Assembly (NCBI GenBank): GCA_030038645.1
Contig: JASHSR010000330.1
Coordinates: 1-5,332 of the forward strand
Direction: 5' to 3'
DNA length: 5,332 bases
Source: Gammaproteobacteria bacterium
GTDB taxonomy: Bacteria > Pseudomonadota > Gammaproteobacteria > Steroidobacterales > Steroidobacteraceae
Shown here piece after piece: positions 1-5,297 of this stretch. The notes beneath the pieces were generated by a model. It was not told where the DNA came from. It was given only the letters and a program-made list of their open reading frames with translations, and searched no databases. The position numbers and the translations under genes were made by a program. The first letter of the stretch is position 1. Every line of letters starts with the position of its first letter.

Positions 1-437
1 TGAAGAACGAGCTTACGGCCATCAACCAGTACTTCCTGCATGCGCGCATGTTCGGCAACTGGGGTCTCGAGCGCCTCGAGAAGAGCGAGAAGCAGGAGTC
101 CATGGATGAGATGAAGCACGCGGACCGACTCATCGAGCGCATTCTGTTCCTCGACGGACTGCCGAATCTGCAGGACCTCGGCAAGCTTCTCATCGGAGAG
201 AACGTCGAGGAGTGCCTGAAGTGCGATCTGAAGCTCGAGCTCGCGGCGCGCGCGATGCTCAAGACCGCGGTGGCCGACAGCGAATCGGCGGCCGATTACG
301 TCTCGCGCGAGCTGTTCAGCTCGATCATGGAGTCTGAAGAGGAGCACATCGACTTTCTCGAGATCCAACTCGACCTCGTGAAGCGCATCGGGCTCGAGAA
401 TTACTGCCAGTCGCAGATCGGAGAGAGCGAGGAGTGA
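1..437 (+). CDS. bfr: Bacterioferritin, 5'-truncated by the window edge
   Basis: Cytoplasmic heme-containing ferritin that oxidises Fe(II) at a di-iron centre and stores ferric mineral inside a 24-subunit shell. The reading frame is open from the first base; the first full codon (base 3) matches about residue 16 of E. coli Bfr, so some 15 N-terminal residues are missing, and the total of about 159 fits the family. Motifs seen are ELTAINQYFLHARMF, SMDEMKHADR, ERILFLDGLPNLQDLGKL and EEEHIDFLE. By alignment with E. coli numbering recalled from memory, all ferroxidase ligands are present: Glu18 (9-11), Glu51 (108-110), His54 (117-119), Glu94 (237-239), Glu127 (336-338) and His130 (345-347). The heme ligand Met52 is also present (111-113), which makes it a true heme-binding Bfr and not a heme-free paralogue. 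No bacterioferritin-associated ferredoxin gene follows. The promoter lies outside the window. Confidence 0.97.
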   Translation, partial: KNELTAINQYFLHARMFGNWGLERLEKSEKQESMDEMKHADRLIERILFLDGLPNLQDLGKLLIGENVEECLKCDLKLELAARAMLKTAVADSESAADYVSRELFSSIMESEEEHIDFLEIQLDLVKRIGLENYCQSQIGESEE

Positions 438-487
438 AGCGCAGGCGCGGCTCTTGAGCTCAGCCGTGCAAATTTGAAAGGCGCCCC

Positions 488-506
488 GCGCGCTCGGCAA
501 GCGCGC
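488..506. repeat. Inverted repeat downstream of bfr
   Basis: A perfect 7-bp stem, GCGCGCT (488-494) and AGCGCGC (500-506), encloses a 5-nt loop, 50 bp after the bfr stop codon. It could fold at the 3' end of the bfr mRNA. No T tract follows, so an intrinsic terminator is not shown. In such GC-rich DNA a 7-bp stem can arise by chance. Confidence 0.3.
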
Positions 507-589
507 ACTGCCTCACAGAATTCCCGCCGCACAAGGAATAAGTTAACGCTCTTCTCCGCTCAAACGCGGCCACGCCGTCAGGAGGGAGC

Positions 590-880
590 ATGTCTCCGAT
601 CGCCATGGAAATCTGCCCGCTGTGCGCGACGTGTCCGCGGCTTGCGGGCCGCTGGCGCCTGCAGGTGCGCTGCAGCTGCGGCGCATGCGGTCCGAGGATG
701 AAGACCGAGCGGGAGGCGATCGGCCGCTGGAATTCGGTCGTGGGTTTCGTGCGCGAGCTGGCGCGCTCAGGCGTGAGCGCCGCCGACGCGCTCACGCGCA
801 AAGGCGGCCCCGCCGGCGCGCGGCAGCTCGTGCGGCGGCTCGAGTGGCAATGCGGGCTCGAGCCGCACGGGGAGTCCTGA
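590..880 (+). CDS. Small zinc-ribbon protein, Lar (restriction alleviation)-like
   Basis: A 96-residue protein. Residues 9-48 have the layout of the Lar zinc-ribbon family: CPLC near the N-terminus (Cys9, Cys12, extra Cys15), a short strand, then VRCSCGACGP (Cys28, Cys30, Cys33), then a TEREAIGRWN motif (39-48). Known Lar-type proteins read CPFCG...CxxCGxxGPxxxTxxEAIxxWN. Here the second pair is CxCGxC instead of CxxCG, so the zinc ligands may be Cys9/Cys12 with two of Cys28/30/33. Phage and Rac-prophage Lar modulates type I restriction-modification; many chromosomal relatives have no assigned role, so the function here is open. The remaining 48 residues look helical and basic and I do not recognise them. 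The start at 590 is chosen because AGGAGG (580-585) lies 4 nt upstream; the in-frame ATG at 605 lacks such a site. The gene stands alone, 152 bp after bfr, and converges on the CsbD gene. Confidence 0.75.
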   Translation: MSPIAMEICPLCATCPRLAGRWRLQVRCSCGACGPRMKTEREAIGRWNSVVGFVRELARSGVSAADALTRKGGPAGARQLVRRLEWQCGLEPHGES

Positions 881-910
881 GGTGCCGCGGTCCACGACCC
901 ATTGCCGGAG

Positions 911-932
911 CTCGGCTCCCGCAACGGCCGAG
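911..932. repeat. Inverted repeat between convergent genes
   Basis: CTCGGC (911-916) and GCCGAG (927-932) form a 6-bp stem with a 10-nt loop, in the 68-bp gap between the stops of the Lar-like gene (plus) and the CsbD gene (minus). The position suits a hairpin ending transcripts from both sides. There is no T tract on either strand, so this is only a candidate. Confidence 0.25.
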
Positions 933-948
933 GCCCGGAGCGCGGCGC

Positions 949-1140
949 TCAGCGACGCTCGCGCCTGTCTTCGCGCAGCGTATCTTTCACGCCGCCCACG
1001 GTGTTTTGCACCTTCCCGCGAGCCTCTTCGCTCCGGCCTTCGCTCTTCAGCTTCTCGTCGCCGGTCAGCTTGCCGATGCCCTTCTTCAGCTCGCCGGACT
1101 TCTGCTTCGCGACGCCTTTGATGCGGTCCTTGTCCACCAT
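949..1140 (-). CDS. CsbD-family stress-response protein
   Basis: A 63-residue, highly charged protein beginning MVDKDRIKGVAKQKSGELKK and continuing with GKLTGDEKL, EGRSEEARGKVQNTVGGVKD. This matches the CsbD family throughout its length (typical members are 60-70 residues: DRIxGxxKxxxGxxKxxxGKxTGDxxLxxEGxxxxxxGKxQxxxGxxKD). CsbD proteins are abundant, probably helical or partly disordered, cytoplasmic proteins induced by general stress (SigB-controlled in Bacillus subtilis); their biochemical role is unknown. An in-frame ATG six codons upstream (1158) would add MEAESD, but it has no ribosome binding site. The ATG at 1140 has GGAGAG a few bases upstream and gives the usual family N-terminus, so it is preferred. 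The gene lies 60 bp downstream of the acid phosphatase gene on the same strand and could be read through from it or have its own promoter in the gap. Confidence 0.93.
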   Translation of the reverse strand: MVDKDRIKGVAKQKSGELKKGIGKLTGDEKLKSEGRSEEARGKVQNTVGGVKDTLREDRRERR

Positions 1141-1200
1141 GTCGCTCTCCGCTTCCATAGCCGGGAAGTAAACGCCTGCTTCGCGGGTGCCGTTCCCCGG

Positions 1201-1959
1201 TCAGCGCAGGCCGAGCGCATTTCGAAGCTCCACGCGGGCGGCGGCTTCCTCTTTCTCGAACGGCCGGCAGCTGAACAGCATCACGGCGAGCGCGGTGCCC
1301 GCGAGCCGGCCGGCGTCCACGTCGCTCGGATAGTGCACGCCGGCGACGTTGCGGTCGTACGCGTACTCGCCCGCGCGCGCAAGCAGCTGCCTGCGCCGCT
1401 CCGGCACCATGTCCGCGAGCACGAGCGCCGTCGTGTAAGCCCACGTCGCATGGCCGCTCGGATAGGACAGGGAGTGAGGACGGGCCGTGACGGGATGGAG
1501 CCGCGGCTCGATGGTGAAGGGGCGAGGCCGCGCGAACTCGCGCTTCGCGGGACCCAGGATCGCGAACTCGTCGATGGCGAGGTGCTGAAACAGCGCGACG
1601 GTGAGCGGCAGGCTCGCCGCCGTGAGTCCGCTCGGGTGTCCCAGGGCGGCCGCGAAACCGAGGACGTTGAGCTTGGCATCTTCGCGGGCGCGCTCCGCCT
1701 GCTGCGAGGTTCGATGGGCCTGGATGCGCAGCAGCGCGTCGAGCTCGGCGCGCTCCTCCCGGGAGCCGGCAGGCGGCGGAGGCGGCAGTATCCGGCGCAA
1801 ATCCAGGGTGTCGGCATCGACGCAGTGCGCGGTATCCGCGGGAGCGGTCGCGACGGCGGCGGACGGCGGGTGCGTGCCTTGCGCCTCGGGCGCCCCGGCC
1901 GGGAGGGCGAGAAGGCAGAGCAGCGCCCATGCGGCACTGCGGTATCGAGTCGCGGTCAT
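1201..1959 (-). CDS. Secreted class A non-specific acid phosphatase (PAP2 superfamily, PhoN-like)
   Basis: A 252-residue protein. The N-terminus (MTATRYRSAAWALLCLLALP) has a basic start and a hydrophobic core, as in a Sec signal peptide, with a likely cleavage after AGA (residues 21-23). No lipobox is seen, so a periplasmic or secreted enzyme is expected. The full PAP2/class A phosphatase signature is present: K139-x6-R146-P147, then SYPSGH (165-170), then R203-x5-H209-x3-D213 in YDRNVAGVHYPSD. In this family His209 is the nucleophile that forms phosphohistidine and His170 the general acid; substrates are organic phosphomonoesters. Length is usual for PhoN/PhoC enzymes. A proline-rich stretch (59-63) precedes the catalytic domain. 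The start is supported by GGGAGG (complement of 1967-1972) 7 nt upstream of the ATG. The 133 bp upstream, to the PilZ stop, must hold any promoter of its own; I see no convincing boxes. Confidence 0.93.
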   Translation of the reverse strand: MTATRYRSAAWALLCLLALPAGAPEAQGTHPPSAAVATAPADTAHCVDADTLDLRRILPPPPPAGSREERAELDALLRIQAHRTSQQAERAREDAKLNVLGFAAALGHPSGLTAASLPLTVALFQHLAIDEFAILGPAKREFARPRPFTIEPRLHPVTARPHSLSYPSGHATWAYTTALVLADMVPERRRQLLARAGEYAYDRNVAGVHYPSDVDAGRLAGTALAVMLFSCRPFEKEEAAARVELRNALGLR

Positions 1960-2092
1960 GCTGCAGCCTCCCGAGAGGAGGGTGGCGATGGTAGGCGAAT
2001 TCCGGCGGTTCCGCTGCCGCAGCTATAGGCTTAGATTGATCCGCTAATAAGACAATGCGGCCATGGAATCCGCGGAATAACTCAAATCAGAA

Positions 2093-2434
2093 TCAGCCGG
2101 AGCGCGCGGCTGCGCTGTAGGCCTCCATCATCAGCCCGGTGCCGCCGCGCGAGACGTGAGCGACCACGGCCGTTCGGCGGTGAAGCTTCGTGATGGCGCC
2201 GAGATTGATGGCGAAGGCGAGCTCGACATGCTGGCCTTTGCGCAGCCCGAGATTGGTGGTCTCGATGAACACGCCGGTCGCGCTCAGATTGACCGCCTTG
2301 CAGAGCTTTTTCTTGCCACCGGGCGTGGTGATGTAGACCGTGGTCCTGGCGCGATGCCGAGTGTGCAGACGGCGTTCCAAGTCGGTTGCCTCGTCGGTTC
2401 TGTTCTTCGCGGGTACCGGATCGACCTGCCTCAA
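2093..2434 (-). CDS. Single-domain PilZ protein (probable c-di-GMP receptor)
   Basis: A 113-residue protein with the two PilZ c-di-GMP binding motifs: RxxxR at Arg22-Arg26 (in LERRLHTRHRAR) and the NxSxxG form of D/NxSxxG at Asn49-Ser51-Gly54 (NLSATGVFIET). These are followed by GQHVELAFAI, a strand region and a C-terminal RGGTGLMM. PilZ domains bind cyclic di-GMP and relay it to motility, biofilm or polysaccharide machinery; a stand-alone domain like this usually acts through a partner protein, which the neighbourhood does not reveal. No ATG lies in frame before the domain. TTG at 2434 is the first possible start, directly after an in-frame TAA, with a weak AAAGG upstream. A second TTG at 2380 (residue 19) has GAGG 7 nt upstream and would start right before the RxxxR motif. 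Domain call firm, start uncertain. The stop lies 133 bp before the phosphatase start. Confidence 0.9.
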   Translation of the reverse strand: MRQVDPVPAKNRTDEATDLERRLHTRHRARTTVYITTPGGKKKLCKAVNLSATGVFIETTNLGLRKGQHVELAFAINLGAITKLHRRTAVVAHVSRGGTGLMMEAYSAAARSG

Positions 2435-2518
2435 TTATGCCTTTGCCGGATGCGGCGTGCGCCACCGACTGAACTTATCGTGGGTTTCGCCCGAGTTTTC
2501 ATGGTCTGCGGCCAATTG

Positions 2519-2547
2519 CCCCCGGGGGTCACCGGAGGCAACCCGGT
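2519..2547. repeat. Two adjacent inverted repeats between the acyltransferase and PilZ genes
   Basis: A perfect 10-bp GC palindrome, CCCCC (2519-2523) followed directly by GGGGG (2524-2528), is followed after 2 bp by a 5-bp hairpin, ACCGG (2531-2535) and CCGGT (2543-2547), with a 7-nt loop. They lie about 50-75 bp after the acyltransferase stop (minus strand) and could mark its mRNA end, or belong to the PilZ leader. There is no T tract. A direct repeat GCCGGAAG (2566-2573 and 2577-2584) lies next to them. Confidence 0.35.
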
Positions 2548-2594
2548 ACGAATGGCGGACCTGCGCGCCGGAAGGATGCCGGAAGAGGGAACCG

Positions 2595-3710
2595 CTAGGC
2601 GAGAAAGCGGGAGATCTCGCGGCCGAAGCGCTCCAGGTCGATCAAAAAGGAGTCATGGCCCTCGAGGCAGTCGAGCGGCGCAAACGTCGTATCCGCTCCC
2701 GCCTTCCTCAGCGCCTCGGACAGCGCGCGCTGCTCATCGATGGGAAAGAGCAGATCGGACTCGACGCCGATCACGAGCGCGCGCTCCACGCGCGAGCGGA
2801 GGAATACGCACTCGATCGACTCGCCGTGCGCCGCGAGATCGAACCGATCCATCGCGCGTGAGATGTAGAGGTAGCAGTTGGGATCGAACGCCCGGACGAA
2901 GCGCTGCGCGTGCGTCTCGAGATAGCTCTGGATCGCGAACTCCGCGCCGAAGGGATCCCGGCCGCGCTGCTCGGGAGCCGCCGGCTGGCGGCCGAAGCGC
3001 TCGCGCCACTCCGCCGCCGATCGGTACGTCATCATCCCGAGCTTGCGCGCGATGCGCATGCCCGTCGCCGGAGGGCGCTCGTCCGTGTAGCTCCCGCCGC
3101 GCCAGTCCGGATCGCGCAGGATTGCCTCGCGCTGAATGGATCGCAGGGCGATCGCGAACGGCGAGGCGGCCGCGGTGCCGGAGATGCTGACGGCATTGCG
3201 CGCCGCGCCGGGAAACTGGGCGAGGAACGCGAGCACCACCATGCCCCCGAGGGAGGGGCCGATGATGGTGTGGGCGCGCTCGATACCGAGCGACCGCAGG
3301 ACCTCGAATCCCGCGCGGGCGAGATCCTCGACCGAGAGGTCCGGAAAGCTCACTCGATAGGGAGCGCCGGTCGCCGGGTCGATCGAGGCGGGGCCCGTCG
3401 AGCCGAAGCAGCTGCCGAGCGAGTTGATGCACACGACGTGGTAGCGCGCGGTGTCGATGGCGCAGCCGGAGCCGATCATGCCCTCCCACCAGCCGTCACT
3501 CGGATCGGATTTCGAGGAGGCGGCGTGGGCGGACGGCGAGAGGCCGGTGAAGAGCAGAACGACGTTGTCGCGGCCGGCGGAAAGCGCACCCCAGGTCTCG
3601 TAGGCGATGCGCGCGCCGTGCAAGATGCCGCCTCGCCACATCGGAAAGGGGTCGGGCAACGCCGCATAGCGGCGCGCGTCTGCGGCGCGCTCCCGTATCA
3701 TGGCCATCAT
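2595..3710 (-). CDS. metX: MetX-family acyltransferase, probable serine O-succinyltransferase
   Basis: A 371-residue alpha/beta-hydrolase transferase of the MetX family, cytoplasmic. Seen in order: an oxyanion-side loop GLSPSAHA (56-63), NSLGSCFGSTGPAS (96-109), the nucleophile elbow GPSLGGM with Ser153, RKLGMMTYRSAAEW (222-235), ESYLETHAQRF-type and DPNCYLYISRAMDRFD (276-291) segments, Asp319 in ESDLLFP and His352 in GHDSFL. Ser153/Asp319/His352 would be the catalytic triad. The family holds homoserine O-acetyltransferases, homoserine O-succinyltransferases and serine O-succinyltransferases. The GPSLGGM elbow, the SCFGSTGPAS loop and the C-terminal GHDSFLIDLERFG closely match the Xanthomonas/Lysobacter serine enzymes as I recall them. 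That enzyme makes O-succinyl-L-serine from succinyl-CoA and serine for cysteine synthesis. Substrate choice is inferred from similarity only. Starts at 3710, 3707 and 3701 are possible; AGAGG lies 2 nt before the first and 5 nt before the second, so 3707 is equally likely. It diverges from rluB. Confidence 0.9.
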   Translation of the reverse strand: MMAMIRERAADARRYAALPDPFPMWRGGILHGARIAYETWGALSAGRDNVVLLFTGLSPSAHAASSKSDPSDGWWEGMIGSGCAIDTARYHVVCINSLGSCFGSTGPASIDPATGAPYRVSFPDLSVEDLARAGFEVLRSLGIERAHTIIGPSLGGMVVLAFLAQFPGAARNAVSISGTAAASPFAIALRSIQREAILRDPDWRGGSYTDERPPATGMRIARKLGMMTYRSAAEWRERFGRQPAAPEQRGRDPFGAEFAIQSYLETHAQRFVRAFDPNCYLYISRAMDRFDLAAHGESIECVFLRSRVERALVIGVESDLLFPIDEQRALSEALRKAGADTTFAPLDCLEGHDSFLIDLERFGREISRFLA

Positions 3711-3748
3711 CGCCTCTATTAATCAGATCGTCCGCACGGGGACAAAGA
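3711..3748. promoter_or_regulatory. Divergent start region between metX-like gene and rluB
   Basis: Only 38 bp separate the two start codons, so promoter elements must overlap the coding ends. On the minus strand TTGTCC (complement of 3740-3745) and ATTAAT (3718-3723) are 16 bp apart, a fair sigma70-like pair, but it would start the mRNA only a few bases before the ATG. A second possible minus-strand -10 box, TATCAT (complement of 3780-3785), lies inside rluB without a good -35 box. No clear plus-strand promoter for rluB is seen. Confidence 0.25.
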
Positions 3749-4705
3749 ATGCCGGGACATGAGGTGAGACCTGGCCGTTATGATACGACCTCGATCAGGC
3801 TGCAGAAGCTGCTCGCCGCCGCCGGCATCGGCTCGCGACGCATGATCGAGGAGTGGATTCGCGAAGGCCGCGTGACCATCGGGGGACGCCGAGCGCAGCT
3901 CGGCGATCGGGCGGCGCCGGCCGACGATGTGCGGCTCGACGGCCGGAGGCTGCGGCTCGAGGCGGCGCCGGCCGCGACGTCCGAGCTCCTGATCTACCAC
4001 AAGCCGGTCGGCGAAGTGACCACGCGCAGCGATCCCCAGGGCCGGGCGACCGTGTTCGACCGCTTGCCGCCGCCTCGCCGCGGGCGCTGGATCGTCGTCG
4101 GACGGCTCGATGTGAGCACCTCGGGCTTGCTGCTCTTCACCACGGACGGAGAGCTCGCCCACCGGCTCATGCACCCGTCGGCCGAGGTCGAGCGCGAGTA
4201 CCTGGTCCGCCTCCGCGGCGCCCCGGGCGACCGGGCGATCCGCGCTCTGAGCCGGGGTGTCGAGCTCGACGACGGTCCCGCGCGCTTCGACCGCATCGTC
4301 CGGGTTCGCGGCGGGCAGGAAGAGGGCGGCGATGGCGCTCTACAGGCGCGCGCCAGCGGCGGAGGGCTAAGCGTCAGGGACGGCGGGGCGCACGTCGACG
4401 GCAACAGGGCGGCGCGCACTGGCGTTGGACGGGCGCGGGGTGGGAGCGGCGAGGAGGCGGCCCGCGGTCACAGCTGGTATCGCGTCGTCCTCAGGGAGGG
4501 GCGCAACCGCGAGGTGAGGCGGCTGTGGGCCGCCGTCGGCTGCGAGGTGAGCCGGCTCGTGCGCGTTCGTTACGGTCCCTTCGAGCTTCCGAGGCGCTCA
4601 CGCCCCGGCTCGTGGCGACGCGCGGGAGCCGCCGAGCTCGCGCAGCTTGCCGAGACGCCGGCTGCGGCCTCTGGGGCTACCGGACGTCCGCGCTCGCTGG
4701 GATGA
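3749..4705 (+). CDS. rluB: 23S rRNA pseudouridine synthase, RluB type (RsuA family)
   Basis: A 318-residue enzyme that converts a uridine of 23S rRNA (U2605 in E. coli) to pseudouridine. Residues 16-66 form an S4 RNA-binding domain (RLQKLLAAAGIGSRR, EGRVTIGGR). The catalytic domain follows: LLIYHKPVGEVTT (80-92), GRLDVSTSGLLLF with the catalytic Asp121, DGELAHRLMHPSAEVEREY (133-151), LSRGVELDDGPARF (167-180), EGRNREVRRLW (250-260) and VSRLVRVRYGP (267-277). The order and the motifs fit RluB better than RsuA, RluE or RluF. Odd feature: about 45-50 extra residues (roughly 187-240), rich in Gly, Arg, Ala and Glu, sit between DGPARF...VRV and SWYRVVLREG, where E. coli RluB has a short loop. The reading frame is intact across it. 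The C-terminal tail is Ala/Pro-rich and short. The start at 3749 has GGGGA about 7 nt upstream. The gene ends 65 bp before tRNA-Tyr. Confidence 0.93.
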   Translation: MPGHEVRPGRYDTTSIRLQKLLAAAGIGSRRMIEEWIREGRVTIGGRRAQLGDRAAPADDVRLDGRRLRLEAAPAATSELLIYHKPVGEVTTRSDPQGRATVFDRLPPPRRGRWIVVGRLDVSTSGLLLFTTDGELAHRLMHPSAEVEREYLVRLRGAPGDRAIRALSRGVELDDGPARFDRIVRVRGGQEEGGDGALQARASGGGLSVRDGGAHVDGNRAARTGVGRARGGSGEEAARGHSWYRVVLREGRNREVRRLWAAVGCEVSRLVRVRYGPFELPRRSRPGSWRRAGAAELAQLAETPAAASGATGRPRSLG

Positions 4706-4723
4706 GACCCTGCGCCGGCCGCA

Positions 4724-4752
4724 TTGACACCCCCCTCGGCGGAAATCAAAAT
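4724..4752 (+). promoter_or_regulatory. Sigma70-type promoter of the tRNA-tuf operon
   Basis: A perfect -35 box TTGACA (4724-4729) is followed after exactly 17 bp by CAAAAT (4747-4752), 4 of 6 matches to TATAAT with the key A at position 2 and T at position 6. Transcription would start near 4759, about 11 nt before tRNA-Tyr. The bases after the -10 box (ACGCGGC) are GC-rich, as in the discriminators of stringently controlled stable RNA promoters, so repression by ppGpp/DksA is likely by analogy. Confidence 0.75.
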
Positions 4753-4770
4753 ACGCGGCTCGTTTTCGCG

Positions 4771-4855
4771 GGAGGGGTACCCAAGCGGTCAACGGGAGCA
4801 GACTGTAAATCTGCCGGCTCTGCCTTCGTAGGTTCGAATCCTACCCCCTCCACCA
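4771..4855 (+). tRNA. tRNA-Tyr(GUA)
   Basis: The acceptor stem GGAGGGG (4771-4777) pairs perfectly with CCCCTCC (4845-4851). The anticodon stem GCAGA/TCTGC (4798-4802, 4810-4814) encloses the loop CTGTAAA with anticodon GTA at 4805-4807. A long variable arm (4815-4827) marks a class II tRNA, and the T arm is GTAGG-TTCGAAT-CCTAC (4828-4844). A discriminator A and an encoded CCA (4853-4855) complete it. It is the first RNA of the tRNA-tuf unit. Confidence 0.98.
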
Positions 4856-4882
4856 CCGGAGCGGGTGGGACGGGCGGACCCT

Positions 4883-4930
4883 CGAAACTCGAGCGGCGCC
4901 GCTCTCGGTGCCTGCGCCGCTCGAGCTTCG
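4883..4930 (+). repeat. Long hairpin in the spacer between tRNA-Tyr and tRNA-Gly
   Basis: A perfect 12-bp stem, CTCGAGCGGCGC (4888-4899) and GCGCCGCTCGAG (4914-4925), has a 14-nt loop. After a single A/C mismatch (4887, 4926) it extends by 4 more pairs, CGAA (4883-4886) with TTCG (4927-4930). It lies in the middle of an unusually long 150-bp tRNA spacer. No T tract follows, and transcription must continue to reach the next tRNAs, so an RNA processing or stabilising element is more likely than a terminator. A second small hairpin, TGGGC/GCCCA (4976-4990), lies just before tRNA-Gly. Confidence 0.75.
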
Positions 4931-5005
4931 TGATCGGTCTTGAGCCCTTGAGAGCCTGCGGCAGACGTGTGCGAATGGGCGCAGAGCCCAGAGTGGACGC
5001 CATCG

Positions 5006-5079
<74 letters not shown>

Positions 5080-5087
5080 GCGAGTGT

Positions 5088-5163
<76 letters not shown>

Positions 5164-5297
5164 GCGGACTTGGGAGGCGCTGGGGCGGTCTTGGCGGCAA
5201 TCGGAGCAGTGCGGAGCGGGCGCAGCGGGACCGAGCGGACGGACGGGGAACGAGGTCGGATTTTTTCGGGAACTTGGGCGAAAGCCCATGAGAATCC
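5164..5297 (+). promoter_or_regulatory. Leader between tRNA-Thr and tuf
   Basis: 134 nt of purine-rich, G-heavy sequence leads into tuf. It holds a run of six T (5261-5266) and then a compact hairpin, TGGGC (5275-5279) and GCCCA (5284-5288), closed by a GAAA tetraloop (5280-5283) and ending 9 nt before the tuf ATG. No good Shine-Dalgarno is seen; the closest is GAGAA about 4-5 nt upstream. The T run has no strong hairpin before it, so it is not read as a terminator. A role in translation control of EF-Tu is inference. Confidence 0.45.

Noticed and set aside
622..2028. 468-codon open frame on the plus strand, and a 387-codon one at 767-1930 on the minus strand
   Set aside because: Both run through the CsbD and phosphatase genes in other frames, are full of Arg/Ala/Pro runs and match no family. 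They are open because GC-rich DNA has few stops.
2435..2594. c-di-GMP-I (GEMM) riboswitch ahead of the PilZ gene
   Set aside because: Stretches such as GGGCGAAACCC and ATCCGGC are faintly similar, but the conserved core (GGGCAAACC, GGACGCAAAGCC, CGGCCTAA) is not present, so the call is not supported.
2156..3190. 344-codon plus-strand frame, and one at 2910-3722
   Set aside because: They are antisense to the PilZ and MetX-family genes, which have clear domains and catalytic motifs; the translations are low-complexity.
5251..5270. Intrinsic terminator between tRNA-Thr and tuf
   Set aside because: There is a T6 run but only weak 4-bp pairings with long loops before it, and tuf in this position is normally cotranscribed with the tRNAs.
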